From Paenibacillus massiliensis subsp. panacisoli DSM 21345 (lineage in GTDB: Bacteria; Bacillota; Bacilli; Paenibacillales; Paenibacillaceae), in the NCBI RefSeq assembly GCF_000426545.1, contig NZ_AUFO01000001.1:124001-188000 (forward strand): a stretch of 64,000 nt of DNA, given 5' to 3'. Below, piece after piece: positions 1-9,237 of the stretch (its first letter is position 1; each line of letters opens with the position of its first letter). The translations under genes were made by a program, and so were the position numbers. Below the pieces are notes generated by a model. It was not told where the DNA came from. It ran no database searches and worked only from the letters and a program-made list of their open reading frames with translations.

Positions 1-693
1 GGCAAGGCCATGCTGCTCTTGTCCGGCGGGATTGACAGTCCGGTAGCGGCTTGGTCTGCTATGCGTCGTGGTCTGGAGGTGGAGTGTGTTCACTTTTACA
101 GCTATCCTTATACAAGCGAGCGAGCCAAGGAAAAAGTCATTGATCTGGCCAAGGTGCTGTCAGGCTATGCCGGACACATCCGTCTGCATCTGGTACCATT
201 TACAGAGGTGCAGACGGCATTCACGCAGACACGTCAGGAAAATCTGATCATAACGCTGATGCGGAGGGCTATGCTGCGTATTGCTACTCGCTTGGCTGAG
301 AAGGAAGGGGCTCTCGCCCTCGTAACTGGGGATAGCCTCGGGCAAGTGGCAAGTCAGACGCTGCAGAGCATGAATGTGATTGGACGTGCGACGAATTTGC
401 CGCTCCTGCGCCCCTTAGTGATGATGGACAAAAATGATATTATTGATAAAGCCAAAGAGATTGGGACCTATGATTTGTCCATCTTGCCGTATGAGGATTG
501 CTGCACATTGTTCATACCCAAATCTCCGGCAACGAACCCCAATCTGTGGGTGGTTGAGAAGATCGAAGCAAGCCTGCGGGAGCTACCAACCCTCATTGAA
601 GAGGCTGTCGCCAAGACGGAAACGATCACACTGGAGGCAGGCAAAGATGTGAGGGGGCTGGATGAACAGACCATCAACGAGGATTGGTTCTAG
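1..693 (+). CDS. thiI: tRNA 4-thiouridine sulfurtransferase ThiI, 5'-truncated by window edge
   Basis: This is the C-terminal part of ThiI, which adenylates uridine 8 of tRNA before sulfur transfer and can also feed thiamine thiazole synthesis. The frame is open from base 1, so the gene begins outside the window. The PP-loop SGGIDSP (codons from about base 22) is the ATP pyrophosphatase signature, and EDCCTLF (around base 495) holds the conserved catalytic-region cysteine. The protein stops about 40 residues after the AANH domain, so it has no rhodanese domain. That matches the short Bacillus-type ThiI, which relies on a separate cysteine desulfurase. The N-terminal THUMP domain lies outside the window. 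Confidence 0.95.
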   Translation, partial: GKAMLLLSGGIDSPVAAWSAMRRGLEVECVHFYSYPYTSERAKEKVIDLAKVLSGYAGHIRLHLVPFTEVQTAFTQTRQENLIITLMRRAMLRIATRLAEKEGALALVTGDSLGQVASQTLQSMNVIGRATNLPLLRPLVMMDKNDIIDKAKEIGTYDLSILPYEDCCTLFIPKSPATNPNLWVVEKIEASLRELPTLIEEAVAKTETITLEAGKDVRGLDEQTINEDWF

Positions 694-790
694 TACCTGA
701 CCAGAGCAAATATGAAAGTGTAGAGCTGCTGAAAGCGGGAGTCCTGTCAGTATGCTCTTCAGATCATTCAGTATGAGTGAATGCAAATAA

Positions 791-821
791 GGCCGATAGC
801 TCGCTATGCGAGATGTCGGCC
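791..821. terminator. Bidirectional terminator between thiI and the convergent TerC gene
   Basis: Outer arms GGCCGA and TCGGCC enclose an inner CTCGC/GCGAG stem. The U-rich tail is modest on the plus strand and somewhat better on the minus strand (TTATTT), so it probably ends both convergent transcripts. Confidence 0.6.
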
Positions 822-880
822 TATTAGTTATACTTTCCGAATATAACACCCATCTGTTAGAAGAAAGACTCCTAGTCTGC

Positions 881-1573
881 TCAAGAAAAGGAGCTGTTGT
901 GCTGTCGTAATCGAAGTCTACGATTGCGCAAGTAGCCCGTAACAAGAATACCAACGACGATTAGTATGATGAACAGGTTCTGCCATACCGGGTGACCTAC
1001 GAACATAAAGGCGAGTCCTTGCTCCTGTGTAATCATATGCGCTGCAGTATATCCAAGCACGGTAGCCCCCAGATAGATAATCCAAGAGAATTTCTCGATC
1101 AGCCTGATGAAGAGCGTGCTGCCCCATACGACGATAGGAACGCTAATCATGAGACCAAGCACTACAAGAATTAAATGCTGCTGCGCCGCTCCAGCAACAG
1201 CAATGACGTTGTCCAGTCCCATTGCGGCGTCAGCCACAACAATCGTACGAACGGCTTGCCACAGTGTGGTACCTGCCTGTATATCTGTATGCTCTTCCTG
1301 ATCATGCAACAGCTTGGTAGCGATCCAGATCAGCATGGCTCCACCCACGAGCAGCAGCCACGGAATTTGCAAAAGCCACAGCACCACGATGGTGGCTAAA
1401 ATTCGAATAAGTACAGCACCTGTGGTTCCGTAAATAATCGCTTTCTTCTGGCTATCTGCAGGGAGCTTGCGAGCAGCGAGCCCGATTACGATAGCATTAT
1501 CTCCGGCCAGTAACAGATCAACAAATACGACGTTTAGTAGCATAGCTAAAAACTGTAGCCAGGATAGCTCCAC
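881..1573 (-). CDS. TerC family integral membrane protein (YjbE-like)
   Basis: A 230-residue polytopic membrane protein of the TerC/YjbE family. Members of this family in Bacillus are linked to manganese export and to metalation of secreted proteins. The diagnostic acidic motifs are present in membrane segments: LLAGDNAIV near residue 22 and MGLDNVIAV in the middle. The frame extends to a GTG at 1582, but that codon overlaps the AAGGAG site. The GTG at 1573 has 8 bases of spacing and gives an N-terminus like YjbE, so I chose it. It is divergent from a second TerC gene at 1721. Exact substrate is not shown by sequence. Confidence 0.87.
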   Translation of the reverse strand: MELSWLQFLAMLLNVVFVDLLLAGDNAIVIGLAARKLPADSQKKAIIYGTTGAVLIRILATIVVLWLLQIPWLLLVGGAMLIWIATKLLHDQEEHTDIQAGTTLWQAVRTIVVADAAMGLDNVIAVAGAAQQHLILVVLGLMISVPIVVWGSTLFIRLIEKFSWIIYLGATVLGYTAAHMITQEQGLAFMFVGHPVWQNLFIILIVVGILVTGYLRNRRLRLRQHNSSFS

Positions 1574-1720
1574 TTCATTCACTCCTTGATCTACTTTTTT
1601 AAAGCCCTAATAACCCTATTTAATGCCTATTAAATGGACCAATTATAGTCCTCTACGTGTACCCAGTCAAGCATAGCTTGGCCCCCTTCCGCATAGAGCT
1701 AGGATGGGAGGGATTATACA

Positions 1721-2389
1721 ATGGAGCATATACTGCTACTTGCCAAAATACTCATGATCAATCTAGTACTTAGCGGAGATAATGCCGTCGTCATTGCGAT
1801 GGCAAGTAAGAACCTGCCAGCCGGGCAGCGTCGACAGGCCATCTGGTGGGGATCCATGGGGGCCGTGCTGCTGCGCTGTATTCTTACCTTTGCAGCCGTG
1901 CTGCTGCTAGGAATTCCTTATATTCAGGCTGCAGGCGGGCTACTATTGCTCTGGATCTCGTTCAAGCTGCTGTTTGATGATGGCAATGCCGAACAGGTGC
2001 GTGAGGCAGCGACCATCGGAAAAGCAATTCAGATTATTCTAGCGGCTGACTTTGTGATGAGTCTTGATAATGTGCTGGCTATTGCTGCGGTTGCCCGTGG
2101 AGACCTCTCCATAATAGTTATCGGGATTGCCCTCAGTATCCCAATTGTTGTATGGGGTAGTACCCTGATTGCGGATCTGCTACATCGCTATCCAGCACTC
2201 GTCATGGCCGGCTCAGCCATCCTTGCCTATACATCCGGCGAGATGATACTTCAGGACCCCAAGCTGGGCTCCTGGCTGTCGCAGCTAGCCTACGCGTCCC
2301 ATCCACTGTTACCGTTGCTGCTGGCATGCCTGCTAGTATTTGTGGGTATATATTACCAATATCGTAAGAGAACAGGCATGACCTCATAA
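1721..2389 (+). CDS. TerC family integral membrane protein, second copy
   Basis: A 222-residue paralogue of the divergent neighbour, with the same fold: LSGDNAVVI near residue 18 and MSLDNVLAI near residue 112 are the paired acidic motifs, in about seven hydrophobic segments. The start ATG follows GGGAGGG with good spacing. Two TerC genes back to back suggest shared control from the 147-base spacer, but I saw no yybP-ykoY manganese riboswitch consensus there. Family-level role: metal (probably manganese) transport; inference only. Confidence 0.87.
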   Translation: MEHILLLAKILMINLVLSGDNAVVIAMASKNLPAGQRRQAIWWGSMGAVLLRCILTFAAVLLLGIPYIQAAGGLLLLWISFKLLFDDGNAEQVREAATIGKAIQIILAADFVMSLDNVLAIAAVARGDLSIIVIGIALSIPIVVWGSTLIADLLHRYPALVMAGSAILAYTSGEMILQDPKLGSWLSQLAYASHPLLPLLLACLLVFVGIYYQYRKRTGMTS

Positions 2390-2619
2390 TAGTCTAATGA
2401 TTCTGAATGAAATTATTCATGAGCAGATCGTGCGTCGAACCAGAGCTCTGGCAGGGGGATAACACGTTAACATAAAACCGCAGAAAATGGCTATGAAGAA
2501 AAAAGACGGATGAAGTAGTTTTTTCGGAGAACATCAGCTAAACTAATCATAACAACACAGTTAGGGAGCGCTTTGTCGCTATCCATTTCCCAGTGAATCT
2601 CACAAAAGAAGGTGAATAT

Positions 2620-3111
2620 ATGAATTCCGGAAAAGAACGCTTGATCGGTATAGCCATCGTCGCTGCAGGGCTTATTATCTTGCTTGGCAAGCTGGGGGTG
2701 TTCGCATTTCTTGGACAGGCATTCTGGCCTTTGCTCATTCTGGCTCCAGGAATCGTGCTGCACATTCTCTACATGTCCCGACTTCTGCCTGCTTACACAC
2801 TCATACCAGCCGGGATTCTGACCGTCTACGGGGTTTTGTTCTTTCTCTGCAACACCTGGGGCTGGGGTCTGATGACATACCTATGGCCGTTTTTGTTGCT
2901 TGGTGTTGCGGTCGGGCTGCTGGAGTATGCTGTCTCTGAGGTTCAACGTCCTCGTCTGGCCTTTGCTCTTGGCATATGGAGCGGGGTTCTGTCCATCGTT
3001 TTCTTGATTTTTACGCTGCTGCAGACGAGTATCAGCTACATTCTAGCGGTGTTACTGATCGCGGGTGGTCTGTGGCTTATCCTTCGCCGAGGGGGCAAAC
3101 GGATCTGGTAA
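2620..3111 (+). CDS. Small polytopic membrane protein with LiaI/LiaF-like (DUF5668-type) segments
   Basis: A 163-residue protein that is almost entirely hydrophobic, with about five to six predicted membrane helices and a basic C-terminal end (RRGGKRIW). The repeated pattern of a short glycine-rich helix followed by a W-P-L-L-I-L type helix resembles the DUF5668/LiaI-LiaF-like membrane region found beside envelope-stress systems. The frame opens at a GTG at 2593, but AAGAAGGTG sits just before the ATG at 2620, so I chose that start. No two-component genes lie nearby, so a stress role is only a family guess. Confidence 0.7.
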   Translation: MNSGKERLIGIAIVAAGLIILLGKLGVFAFLGQAFWPLLILAPGIVLHILYMSRLLPAYTLIPAGILTVYGVLFFLCNTWGWGLMTYLWPFLLLGVAVGLLEYAVSEVQRPRLAFALGIWSGVLSIVFLIFTLLQTSISYILAVLLIAGGLWLILRRGGKRIW

Positions 3112-3135
3112 ACAAGGGCTGGTAATTGAAAACTC

Positions 3136-3163
3136 TTGATTTTTCCTTAAATTCAACTATAAT
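3136..3163 (+). promoter_or_regulatory. Putative sigma-A promoter for typA
   Basis: TTGATT at 3136 and TATAAT at 3158 are separated by 16 bases. Transcription would begin near 3170, leaving a leader of about 140 bases before typA that starts with the hairpin at 3181. Confidence 0.5.
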
Positions 3164-3180
3164 ATAAGGGATATTGTGCA

Positions 3181-3210
3181 GCGTCGGAGTGTTTCCCCGG
3201 CGCTTGTTTT
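3181..3210 (+). terminator. Terminator-like hairpin in the typA leader
   Basis: GCGTCGG (3181) pairs with CCGGCGC (3197), followed by TTGTTTT. It lies only about 10 bases after the predicted typA start site. It may end transcripts from the upstream membrane-protein gene, or attenuate typA. Which one cannot be told from sequence. Confidence 0.5.
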
Positions 3211-3309
3211 GTGAGTGAATGGTTCCGGGTCTGCACAGTCGTGCAAAATCCGCAGCATATAGAGATATATAGACCATTATTTGACATAGGAAAGGATAAT
3301 GAACAAACC

Positions 3310-5151
3310 ATGCATGCAAGAGAGAATCTTCGCAACATTGCGATCATTGCCCACGTCGATCACGGAAAAACGACGCTCGTCGACAAGCTGCTTCAACAAT
3401 CCGGAACATTTCGCGAGCACGAAGCGGTACAGGAAAGAGCCATGGATTCCAATGATCTCGAGCGGGAGCGCGGAATTACAATTTTGGCGAAGAACACAGC
3501 CATTACGTATAAAGATTATCTGATTAACATTGTTGACACCCCGGGACACGCCGACTTTGGTGGCGAGGTGGAACGGATTATGAAGATGGTTGACGGCGTA
3601 CTACTCGTAGTTGATGCTTATGAAGGCTGTATGCCACAGACGAAGTTCGTATTGCGCAAAGCGCTTGAGCAGAATCTGACACCTATCGTAGTTGTGAACA
3701 AAATTGACCGTCCTGCCGCTCGTCCGGCAGAGGTGATCGATGAAGTACTGGATCTGTTCATCGAGCTCGGTGCTAATGATGATCAGTTGGAATTCCCTGT
3801 CGTCTATGCTTCCGCATTGAACGGGACATCCAGTACGGACCCTGAGAAGCAGGATGAGAACATGCAGGCTCTCTATGAGATGATCGTAGATCATATCCCA
3901 GCTCCAACAGAGAAGGTCGATGAGCCTCTGCAATTCCTCGTTACTCTGATGGATTATAATGAATACCTTGGCCGTATTGCCATTGGTCGTGTGAACCGTG
4001 GCGTTATCCGTCAGGGACAACCGGTTGCAGTCATGATGCGTGACGGTAGCAAGAAGTCCGCACGGATCGAGAAGCTGTTCGGCTTCCAGGGATTGAAGCG
4101 TATCGAGACTGAAGAAGCTGGCGCTGGAGATATCGTAGCGATTGCTGGAATTAAGGATATCAATATCGGTGAGACGATTGCTGATCCGAATCAACCAGAG
4201 GCACTGCCTGTACTCAAGATTGATGAGCCTACGCTGCAGATGACATTCCTGGTTAACAACAGTCCATTCGCTGGACGCGAAGGTAAATGGGTTACTTCCC
4301 GTAAGCTGCGTGATCGTCTGCTGAAAGAGCTGGAGACGGATGTCAGCTTACGTGTTGATGAGACGGATAGCCCAGATGCCTTTATCGTATCCGGACGTGG
4401 TGAGCTTCACTTGGGTATTCTTATTGAGAATATGCGTCGTGAAGGCTATGAACTGCAAGTGTCCAAGCCTGAAGTTATCATTAAGGAAATCGACGGCAAG
4501 AAGATGGAGCCGATCGAGCGCCTCTTGATTGATATTCCAGAAGAGAGCATGGGATCTGTCATGGAAAGCCTGGGTATGCGTAAGGCGGAGATGGTGAACA
4601 TGATCAATAATGGTAGCGGCCAGGTACGTTTGGAGTTCCTGATTCCGGCTCGTGGCCTGATTGGCTACAGCACGAACTTCCTGACTTTGACCCGTGGCTA
4701 CGGTGTAATGAATCATGCATTTGACAGCTATGGACCACTGGTTGGTGGCCAAGTCGGCGGGCGTCATCAAGGCGTACTAGTCTCCACTGAGAATGGGACC
4801 TCCACATTCTACGGTATGCTGGGAGTAGAGGACCGCGGTATTCTGTTCCTTGAGCCAGGTACTGAGATCTATGAAGGTATGATTGTTGGTGAGCATACTC
4901 GTGATAACGACATCGTCGTGAATATCTGCAAAGAAAAGCAGCTGACGAACGTGAGATCGGCTACCAAGGATGATACGGTTAAGTTGAAAACACCACGTAT
5001 CTTCTCACTGGAGCAGGCACTTGAATATCTGAATGATGACGAATATTGTGAGATTACTCCACAATCCATCCGTCTGCGTAAGAAAATTCTCAACAAGAGT
5101 GAGCGTGAGCGTGCCGAGAAGCAACGTAAAATGGCACAAGCGAATTCCTAA
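3310..5151 (+). CDS. typA: Ribosome-associated translational GTPase TypA/BipA
   Basis: A 613-residue GTPase that binds the 70S ribosome and supports growth under cold and other stress and 50S assembly. The G motifs are clear: HVDHGKTT near residue 15, RGITI, DTPGH and NKID, then the EF-G-like domains II, III and V and the TypA-specific C-terminus. The frame is open 33 codons further upstream, to 3211. The ATG at 3310 gives the normal family length and start ([15 protein letters not shown]), so I used it. The nearest purine-rich site (AGGAAAGG, near 3288) is rather far away. B. subtilis also has typA (ylaG) near ylaJ and ylaK, as here. Confidence 0.95.
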   Translation: MHARENLRNIAIIAHVDHGKTTLVDKLLQQSGTFREHEAVQERAMDSNDLERERGITILAKNTAITYKDYLINIVDTPGHADFGGEVERIMKMVDGVLLVVDAYEGCMPQTKFVLRKALEQNLTPIVVVNKIDRPAARPAEVIDEVLDLFIELGANDDQLEFPVVYASALNGTSSTDPEKQDENMQALYEMIVDHIPAPTEKVDEPLQFLVTLMDYNEYLGRIAIGRVNRGVIRQGQPVAVMMRDGSKKSARIEKLFGFQGLKRIETEEAGAGDIVAIAGIKDINIGETIADPNQPEALPVLKIDEPTLQMTFLVNNSPFAGREGKWVTSRKLRDRLLKELETDVSLRVDETDSPDAFIVSGRGELHLGILIENMRREGYELQVSKPEVIIKEIDGKKMEPIERLLIDIPEESMGSVMESLGMRKAEMVNMINNGSGQVRLEFLIPARGLIGYSTNFLTLTRGYGVMNHAFDSYGPLVGGQVGGRHQGVLVSTENGTSTFYGMLGVEDRGILFLEPGTEIYEGMIVGEHTRDNDIVVNICKEKQLTNVRSATKDDTVKLKTPRIFSLEQALEYLNDDEYCEITPQSIRLRKKILNKSERERAEKQRKMAQANS

Positions 5152-5210
5152 TAGCACAGATCGGCAGTTTGGCCAGAGAGAGCATCTGTTCCAAATGCTG
5201 GTCAGCCGCG

Positions 5211-5253
5211 GCGGCGAGTCCCTTCCGGGGCTGCGCCGTTTCGCGTTTTTTTG
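5211..5253 (+). terminator. Intrinsic terminator after typA
   Basis: A GC-rich stem (CGGCGAG...CTGCGCCG with CCC/GGG next to the loop) is followed by TTTCGCGTTTTTTT. Confidence 0.7.
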
Positions 5254-5385
5254 GAGATTAAAAATTGTATTATACATTTCTAAGTACCGTCTGTCTCCTG
5301 TGAGAATAGATGGAAAGACGTTTGTTTTTTATATGATATCGCTAGATCTTGTGTCCTCATTATTTAAGCGAAAAGGTGTTGAATC

Positions 5386-6465
5386 ATGAGCAACTCCCAG
5401 AATAATCTGCCTCCACGTCAACGAGCTGGAAAACGGGCCAAAGCAGGCAAAAAAAAGAAAAAAAGCTTCTTTCGCTCCTTCATGAAATTTGTTCTTTTCC
5501 TTATGATCATTGGATTGATTTCCGGAGGTCTATACGCATACTACATCATGAACAAGGTCGAGGCCGTTCTGGATACAGGAATCAATAAGCCCGTTCCACA
5601 GACGGAGTTAGCAGAGGCTAAGCCTCTGACGGTATTGCTGCTCGGGACAGACTATCGTCCGAAGCATCAGACCTACCTTACGGACGTGATTATGGTAGCT
5701 ACATTGAATCCGAAGACAAAATCAGCGACGCTGGTATCCTTGCCACGTGATACAAAATTCGAGCTAGATGGCTACAGATCACGCAAGCTGAATGAATACT
5801 ATCCGGTCTTCAAATCACGGGAAAAAGAGTCAGGTGTAAGTGCTGAGGAAGAAATGAAGAAGATGATCAGCGAGTATATGGGGCTGAAAATTGATTATGT
5901 GACCGTTCTGAACTTCCAGGGCTTCCGTGATGTGGTAGATGAGCTGGGAGGCGTCAGCGTTACGGTGGACAAGAACATGTGCTATCGTGATACAGCAGAC
6001 GGTACTGACATCAATTTGAAGGCTGGAGAGCAGCATTTGAATGGTGATAAAGCGCTCGATTTTGTAAGATATCGCAAATCCAATTGCAGACCGCGTACCG
6101 CAGCTTCTGATGATTTTGAACGTAATCAGCGTCAGAACCAGGTGCTGCGTGCTTTGATTGATCAGATGCAGAGCTTTAATGGACTCACGAAATTCGGGAA
6201 TGTCATTGAAGCCGTGGACAAAAACCTGACGATGGACATTGAGACAGCGCAAATGAAGAACCTTGTCTCTACTTATTGGAATATATCCAAGGACAATGTC
6301 ACATACAATCCAGTAGCTGGTACTTGGCGAAGTCCGTATGTATATATTGACGAAGAGAAGCTGGAGGAAGCCAAGCAAGCTCTCAAGGCGGAATATGATG
6401 GAGCACACATCAAGAAGGATCTCGGTGGAACCGATGATAGTGGAGATGCTGGCAGCAATACATGA
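5386..6465 (+). CDS. LytR-CpsA-Psr (LCP) family cell-wall glycopolymer ligase
   Basis: A 359-residue membrane-anchored LCP enzyme, which transfers undecaprenyl-linked glycopolymers such as teichoic acid onto peptidoglycan outside the membrane. The N-terminus is very basic (KKKKK near residue 22), followed by one membrane helix (about 34-54). The LCP domain begins at LLLGTD (about 85-90) and contains the polyphosphate-binding VSLPRD (about 117-122), with further arginines in DFVRYRKS. A short acidic low-complexity tail ends the protein. The start ATG follows AAAAGGTG. It stands alone, so the polymer it attaches is not indicated. Confidence 0.92.
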   Translation: MSNSQNNLPPRQRAGKRAKAGKKKKKSFFRSFMKFVLFLMIIGLISGGLYAYYIMNKVEAVLDTGINKPVPQTELAEAKPLTVLLLGTDYRPKHQTYLTDVIMVATLNPKTKSATLVSLPRDTKFELDGYRSRKLNEYYPVFKSREKESGVSAEEEMKKMISEYMGLKIDYVTVLNFQGFRDVVDELGGVSVTVDKNMCYRDTADGTDINLKAGEQHLNGDKALDFVRYRKSNCRPRTAASDDFERNQRQNQVLRALIDQMQSFNGLTKFGNVIEAVDKNLTMDIETAQMKNLVSTYWNISKDNVTYNPVAGTWRSPYVYIDEEKLEEAKQALKAEYDGAHIKKDLGGTDDSGDAGSNT

Positions 6466-6477
6466 CAACTCTAGCCT

Positions 6478-6507
6478 TTGAATGATACTATGATTCTGTG
6501 ATATAAT
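6478..6507 (+). promoter_or_regulatory. Putative sigma-A promoter for the FMN-binding split-barrel gene
   Basis: TTGAAT at 6478 and TATAAT at 6502 with an 18-base spacer, about 40 bases before the start codon at 6549. Confidence 0.5.
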
Positions 6508-6548
6508 TTTTAATAAGTAAGAGTAGTGGTGCTGAGGGAGGGACGTAG

Positions 6549-7001
6549 ATGTCCGAGATGGTCACCCATTTGCCAGATACGCTGTGGAATCAACTGCAGG
6601 AAGAGACTTTCGTCATCATCAATACGATTGATGCGGATAGTGGAGGACCCACTTCCACGGTGCTCTCCTGGATTTATGCGGTGAACCCTGCCACATTACG
6701 TATTGCTGTGGATCATCGTTCGCGTCTTGTTCACAACATGCACAAGTCTCCGCTGGTCACAGTGACTGTGTTCGGTGAAGGGACAATCTATGCCATTAAC
6801 GGACGTGCCAGTGTTGTGCAGGACCCGTTGAAGGATGTACCTTTTAAAATTTGTTGCTTTGATATTACGATTGAGGCCGTTCGTAATGCCTTGTTTTATG
6901 GCATGGAGCTGGCTTCGCCGCCTCAATATGCAAGAGTTCAAGATGAGCGTGCAGCCCGGAAGCTGGATGCCCAGGTCTTTTCTGCCATGAAAAAAGCCTA
7001 G
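6549..7001 (+). CDS. Pyridoxamine 5'-phosphate oxidase-like FMN-binding split-barrel protein
   Basis: A 150-residue cytosolic protein with the beta-strand pattern of the FMN-binding split barrel: TSTVLSWIYAV, LRIAVDHRSRLVHNM and VTVTVFGEGTIYAINGRA. Proteins of this group bind FMN or related cofactors. The true pyridoxine oxidase active-site set is not evident, so I would not assign vitamin B6 synthesis. The start ATG lies behind GAGGGAGGGACG. The position between typA and ylaJ/phoH suggests a counterpart of B. subtilis YlaL, which I cannot confirm without alignment. Confidence 0.75.
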   Translation: MSEMVTHLPDTLWNQLQEETFVIINTIDADSGGPTSTVLSWIYAVNPATLRIAVDHRSRLVHNMHKSPLVTVTVFGEGTIYAINGRASVVQDPLKDVPFKICCFDITIEAVRNALFYGMELASPPQYARVQDERAARKLDAQVFSAMKKA

Positions 7002-7026
7002 TGAGTGATCACTGGGCTTTTTCGTT
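6991..7026. terminator. Bidirectional terminator between convergent genes
   Basis: AAAAAGCC-AGTGA and TCACT-GGCTTTTT form a near-symmetrical stem with A and T tracts on both sides. It overlaps the end of the plus-strand gene and serves the minus-strand lipoprotein gene as well. Confidence 0.7.
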
Positions 7027-7590
7027 TTTATTTGTGTATGGCTGGCCGGTGTTGGTTGTTGGTTTACCTTTATTCATCTGTGGCTCGTTCTCGGATATTT
7101 GAGTATCTGTAGACATTTGCGGAATTAAGCGTCCCATAATATCAGCCAGCTCCAGGCCAAATCCCTGAATGGGATGTCCCGCCCGGATATCTGCAGCCAT
7201 TTCTGATAAGCGCTGGGTAATATCGGCGTCAGCCGTGACAAGGGAGTTGAGACCATCCGGGTCCTTATGAATGGCTTCGGCTACGGAATACTTGATGGTG
7301 CCTACATCGGCACGCTCCAGCTTTCCGTCCACATCAATGCCGACGATGGCCGTGTTGCCAAGAACTACACAGTTCGCATTCGCCACCCCGTTGACTCTGC
7401 GAGCTATTTTGGCTAGATGATCAGCCTGCTCAGTAGCATTAGCCTCCTGTGGTAGGCGGGCTACATCTTCTACGGGGTGAGCTGCAGGGCCATTTGGCAC
7501 GCTATGCTCTCTAATATTTTGCTCTTGTCTGGATACACCACAGGCAGTCAGTACTAGACTGAGCAGCATGATACATGCATAGACTTTCAC
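7009..7590 (-). CDS. ylaJ: YhcN/YlaJ family sporulation lipoprotein
   Basis: A 193-residue lipoprotein with a short signal peptide and lipobox LTAC (Cys17). The central region (HLAKIARRVNGV through the ALVI-like strand to SVAEAI and TADADITQRL) matches the YhcN/YlaJ family, whose members localise to the forespore inner membrane or cortex and are made during sporulation. The C-terminal 40 residues are N/K/T-rich and probably disordered. The start is GTG behind AAAGGAGG. It lies next to and divergent from the PhoH-type gene, matching the ylaJ-ylaK pairing in Bacillus. Confidence 0.85.
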   Translation of the reverse strand: MKVYACIMLLSLVLTACGVSRQEQNIREHSVPNGPAAHPVEDVARLPQEANATEQADHLAKIARRVNGVANANCVVLGNTAIVGIDVDGKLERADVGTIKYSVAEAIHKDPDGLNSLVTADADITQRLSEMAADIRAGHPIQGFGLELADIMGRLIPQMSTDTQISENEPQMNKGKPTTNTGQPYTNKNEKAQ

Positions 7591-7779
7591 AAAGACTCCT
7601 CCTTTACTTGTATCTGATTCGTATGTTCCTCCCTGTTCTGAAAAGGAGGTGAGGCAATTTTAACGGGAACCTGCAATTATTGTGTCCGCCGGGAATATTA
7701 ATATGTATGGAGCGCATGATTGTCCGTGCATGATCAGCATGTGCGTCCTGGAACAGATGCCGCTTTGGAGGGGATAGCT

Positions 7780-9111
7780 ATGAAGAAAATATTTGTGATC
7801 GACACCAATGTCCTGCTTCATGATCCTAAAGCCATATTTGCATTCCAAGAACATGAAGTCATCATTCCCGCAGTGGTCTTAGAAGAAATTGACTCGAAAA
7901 AGCGCAATGCTGACGAGATTGGACGCAATGCCAGATACGTATCCCGTCTCCTCGATGCTCTAAGGGAGAGCGGTCATTTGCATAGTGGCGTACCGCTTCC
8001 GCATGGAGGCAGGTTGAAGGTGGAGCTCAATCATCGCAGCTTTTTGAAGGTACAAGAAATGTTCGGAGAACTGTCCAACGACAATCGAATTCTGGCCGTT
8101 GCTTTGAATTATCAGATGGAAGAGAAGGAGCAGGCTGAGCCGAAAACCGTAGTGCTTGTGAGCAAAGATGTACTTGTTCGCATCAAGGCTGATGTACTTG
8201 GGCTCATGACGGAGGATTTTCTATCGGATCGAACGGCAGGTCCTGAAGAGCTTTACTCTGGCTGCCTCACCATTCAGGTGCATCCTTCGATCATTGATGA
8301 ATTCTATTCATTCCGGCAATTGGCCATTGCACCATTGCAGTTGTCCTTCAAGTTGTATCCTAACGAATTTGTCATTTTGAAGGATGAAATGGGCACAGGC
8401 AAATCGGCTCTATTACGGGTGAACAAGGAGGGAAGCAAGCTTGAGCCACTCTATCTGAGTAATGAGCCAGTGTGGGGAATTGCAGCCCGCAATGTTCAAC
8501 AGAGAATGGCGCTGGAGCTGCTGCTCAACGACGATATACCTCTAGTTACGATTACGGGAAAAGCCGGTACGGGAAAAACCTTGCTCGCCCTCGCAGCGGG
8601 TCTGTTGAAGGTCGAGGATGAGCATAAGTACAAGAAGCTTCTGATTGCTAGGCCCGTCGTACCAATGGGGAAGGATATCGGCTACCTGCCAGGGGAGAAG
8701 GAGGAGAAGCTCCGGCCATGGATGCAGCCGATCTATGACAATCTGGAATATCTCTTTGACGTTAAGAAGGCAGGAGATATTGATAAAATTCTCATGGGAC
8801 TTGGTAGCATCCAAGTCGAGGCTCTTACCTACATTCGCGGTCGTTCGATCCCAGGACAATTCATTATTATAGATGAAGCACAAAATCTGTCTCGACATGA
8901 AATCAAGACGATCGTCTCTCGTGTGGGAGAGGGCAGTAAAATCATTCTGATGGGAGATCCTGAGCAGATTGACCATCCTTATCTGGATGCGTCGAGCAAC
9001 GGATTGACCTATGTTGTGGAACGATTTAGACAGGAGGAGATCAGCGGGCATATTACCCTTGAGAAGGGTGAACGCTCCAAACTGGCTCAACTGGCGGCAG
9101 ATCTATTATAA
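7780..9111 (+). CDS. PIN domain plus PhoH-type ATPase (YlaK-like)
   Basis: A 443-residue PhoH2-type protein. The N-terminal PIN domain begins at FVIDTNVLLHDP (Asp8 is the first metal ligand). The PhoH ATPase domain carries Walker A GKAGTGKT (260-267) and Walker B IIIDEAQ (Asp364-Glu365). PhoH2 proteins act as RNA helicase/RNases in the few tested cases. The frame opens at 7720, but GGAGGGG before the ATG at 7780 and the family start MKKIFVIDTN favour 7780. A strong terminator follows. It is the positional equivalent of B. subtilis ylaK. Confidence 0.9.
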   Translation: MKKIFVIDTNVLLHDPKAIFAFQEHEVIIPAVVLEEIDSKKRNADEIGRNARYVSRLLDALRESGHLHSGVPLPHGGRLKVELNHRSFLKVQEMFGELSNDNRILAVALNYQMEEKEQAEPKTVVLVSKDVLVRIKADVLGLMTEDFLSDRTAGPEELYSGCLTIQVHPSIIDEFYSFRQLAIAPLQLSFKLYPNEFVILKDEMGTGKSALLRVNKEGSKLEPLYLSNEPVWGIAARNVQQRMALELLLNDDIPLVTITGKAGTGKTLLALAAGLLKVEDEHKYKKLLIARPVVPMGKDIGYLPGEKEEKLRPWMQPIYDNLEYLFDVKKAGDIDKILMGLGSIQVEALTYIRGRSIPGQFIIIDEAQNLSRHEIKTIVSRVGEGSKIILMGDPEQIDHPYLDASSNGLTYVVERFRQEEISGHITLEKGERSKLAQLAADLL

Positions 9112-9130
9112 TAATCATTACTGATATGAA

Positions 9131-9171
9131 AAAAACCTTCAATGACCGAGACAGGTCGTTGAAGGTTTTTC
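9131..9171. terminator. Strong intrinsic terminator after the phoH-like gene
   Basis: A perfect stem, CCTTCAATGACC/GGTCGTTGAAGG apart from one wobble, is flanked by A and T runs. It works in both directions. Confidence 0.85.
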
Positions 9172-9237
9172 CTTATAGCTTTTTCCGAATTTAAATGAAG
9201 ATTTACGGATCAGAACTCAATAAGCTTAATGAACAAC

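Noticed and set aside
1583..1720. Possible yybP-ykoY riboswitch between the TerC genes
   Set aside because: The conserved boxes are not visible in either orientation.
3299..3523. Alternative ATG 11 bases before the typA start with better spacing to AGGAAAGG
   Set aside because: It is in another frame and gives a 74-residue product without features. The typA frame is unmistakable.
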